From contig QEVG01000013.1 of assembly GCA_003576905.1 (NCBI GenBank), positions 1-64,000 on the forward strand: 64,000 nt of DNA, written 5' to 3'. Below, in pieces: positions 62,659 to 64,000 of the stretch. This DNA is from Planctomycetota bacterium (GTDB lineage Bacteria; Planctomycetota; Phycisphaerae; UBA1845; UTPLA1). The notes under the pieces were generated by a model. The model searched no databases. It was given only the letters and a program-made list of their open reading frames with translations, and had not been told where the DNA came from. Position 1 is the first letter of the stretch, and every line of letters starts with the position of its first letter. The position numbers were made by a program, and so were the translations under genes.

Positions 62659-64000
62659 TCAATCCGGCGTAATAAGCATGCGCAGAAACCACTGGACGTC
62701 GGTGCCGTCCAGCATCCCGTTCGCATCCGTGTCCGCCCGCCCGATCTGGCACGACGGATACGCCACCGCGTAGGCGTCCGGCGCTAAAAGTGCTAACACC
62801 AGGGCCTCCGTATCGTCCGTCGAAACCCGCCCGTCGCAGTTCAAATCGCCGACGCCCTCGCACGAGTCCGGAATGCCCGTCGCGTTGAAGTCAGGGGCGT
62901 ATCCCAGGGCGATCTCCGTCGCATCGCCGATGCCATTCGTGTTGCAGTCATATTCCCCGATCCGCACGAAATAGATGTCCTGTTCGTTGTTGAAAGTCGC
63001 CGCATAGGCGAGGTTCGCCCCGACCCGGTCGGATACCATGTGATAATAATCTCCGAGCTTGTTCTGATTGGGATAGCCCACGCCGGGGTTGAAGCTCGGC
63101 GTAATCGCCACGTTCGGCGTCCACGTAACGCCGCCGCTTATTGATGACGTGTGAAACACCTGCGAGCGGTACGTAAACGGGTTGTTCCGCGTGTCATTCC
63201 AGATGACATCGATCCGCCCCGACGGGCCGACCGACATCGTGCCGAACCACTGTCAGTGCAGCGTTGAGTTGTCCGTATTGAGTTTTCGGGTCGGGCTCCA
63301 GGTCAGTCCGCCGTCGACGCTCTTCGTGATGCGCACGTCCATGTTGTCCGCGTCCGCGGGATCGGCAGATCCGCACAGATAGACGGTCCCATGGTGACGC
63401 CCGCCCGAGGTATCCACCGCGATCCACGGCTGCCCCAACAGCCCAGCCGGATTCGGCCCCGTCGAAAGCCGCATCGTCCCGCCGATGTTCACTGACATGG
63501 AAAAATCGAACGTCGGCATCACGTTCGGGTTCCACGCGTTGGATGACTTCGCCACCCGGTACTCCGCGAAGTTGGATGGGTTCACCCCGCAGACATAAAC
63601 CTCGCCCCCGGAGCCCACCCCGAGCGTACCGAAGATCATGCGATTGGGAATAGTGATCGGGTCCATCCACGTCGCCCCGCCGTCCAGTGAACGCGTAAAG
63701 ATGCGCAGCCCGCAGCAGGCCGCGTTGGAACTCCACGACATGTAGATGTTGCCGTGTCCCGGGCCGCCGGTTCGATCTACCGTCATCCACTGTTTGTCGC
63801 CCCCATATGCGAAAAAACGATCCGGCCAGGACGCGCCGCCGTCCGCCGAACGGAACAGGTCGCAGACGAAGCTGGACTGAAGGCTCATGTAATAGAACAC
63901 ACCGTCCGGGCTTACGTCGAGGACCGGGTCGCTTCGGAAAAAGCCCGGCTGAATGACCTCCACGCGATGCCACGTCCGCCCTGCGTCGGTGCTGAACGAA
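62659..64000 (-). pseudogene. BNR-repeat/dockerin-like secreted protein, interrupted by an in-frame TGA and cut by the window edge
   Basis: The frame runs in from the right edge. It carries BNR/Asp-box repeats (STDAGRTW, SADGGASW, SLDGGATW, SVDGGLTW, SISGGVTW) of a sialidase-like propeller and ends with a dockerin-like pair of EF-hands (DLNCDGRVSTDDTEALVLALL, then DTDANGMLDGTDVQWFLRML). A TGA at 63253-63255 lies in frame, directly before QWFGTMSV. The protein sense continues on both sides without a shift, so one base change in a likely TGG (Trp) explains it. The N-terminus is outside the window. Readthrough or a sequence error are the alternatives. Confidence 0.72.

Noticed and set aside
62659..64000. 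Alternative genetic code with TGA as Trp
   Set aside because: Many intact genes in the window end in TGA at the expected place, so TGA is a normal stop here.

Overview
The window is a high-GC bacterial chromosome segment, most likely from a member of the Planctomycetota, possibly Phycisphaerae-like. This is inferred from gene content, not from a marker gene. The pointers are a paired-CxxC zinc-ribbon membrane protein, a BNR-repeat protein ending in a dockerin-like tail, very large Asp-rich thrombospondin type 3 (TSP3) secreted lipoproteins, a tricorn-like S41 protease, many TPR proteins, and a KdsB gene that implies a Gram-negative lipopolysaccharide. I see no transposase, integrase, phage gene or CRISPR array. 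Nearly all of the window reads as ordinary vertically inherited chromosome.

Layout. 1-5.3 kb: a TMTC-like membrane/TPR protein, a GH31 lipoprotein and an MBL-fold hydrolase. 5.5-7.3 kb: a tiny Flp pilin, a small Cys-rich gene and a helical protein of unknown function. 7.4-10.7 kb: the tricorn-like protease. 10.8-20.6 kb: an envelope glycan region with DUF2304+GT2, a secreted PPC/propeller/TSP3 protein, three further GT2 enzymes, a GT-C-like membrane protein and a YbaK deacylase. 20.7-30.9 kb: housekeeping and envelope genes (a TPR-YggX fusion, RluA, a Gly/Tyr-rich secreted protein, UppP, PgsA, tRNA-Tyr, a TPR lipoprotein, RmlD, a membrane protein, MetF, glutathione peroxidase, KdsB). 30.9-36.4 kb: a tightly packed minus-strand operon pheA-tpiA-secG-yicC-gmk-rpoZ-coaC-coaB with a good sigma70-type promoter.

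36.6-42.4 kb: two TSP3 lipoproteins. The larger carries a region resembling the pore-forming part of anthrax protective antigen. 43-47.1 kb: a five-gene type II fatty-acid/polyketide-like operon (dehydratase, ACP, dehydratase, a ketosynthase homologue lacking all three catalytic residues, an intact ketosynthase). 47.4-55.5 kb: an RmlD-like reductase, a VWA protein, a di-haem peroxidase-like protein, a CBS protein, a papain-like candidate, a pseudopilin and a MoxR/ChlI-type ATPase. 56-64 kb: a zinc-ribbon membrane protein, tRNA-Ser, bifunctional PutA, a small lipoprotein, a B12-binding protein and, running off the right edge, a BNR/dockerin gene interrupted by an in-frame TGA.

The two most interesting loci are the protective-antigen-like lipoprotein (37.9-42.4 kb) and the KS/degenerate-KS operon (43-47.1 kb). 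All function calls come from reading motifs by eye. No database search was run.
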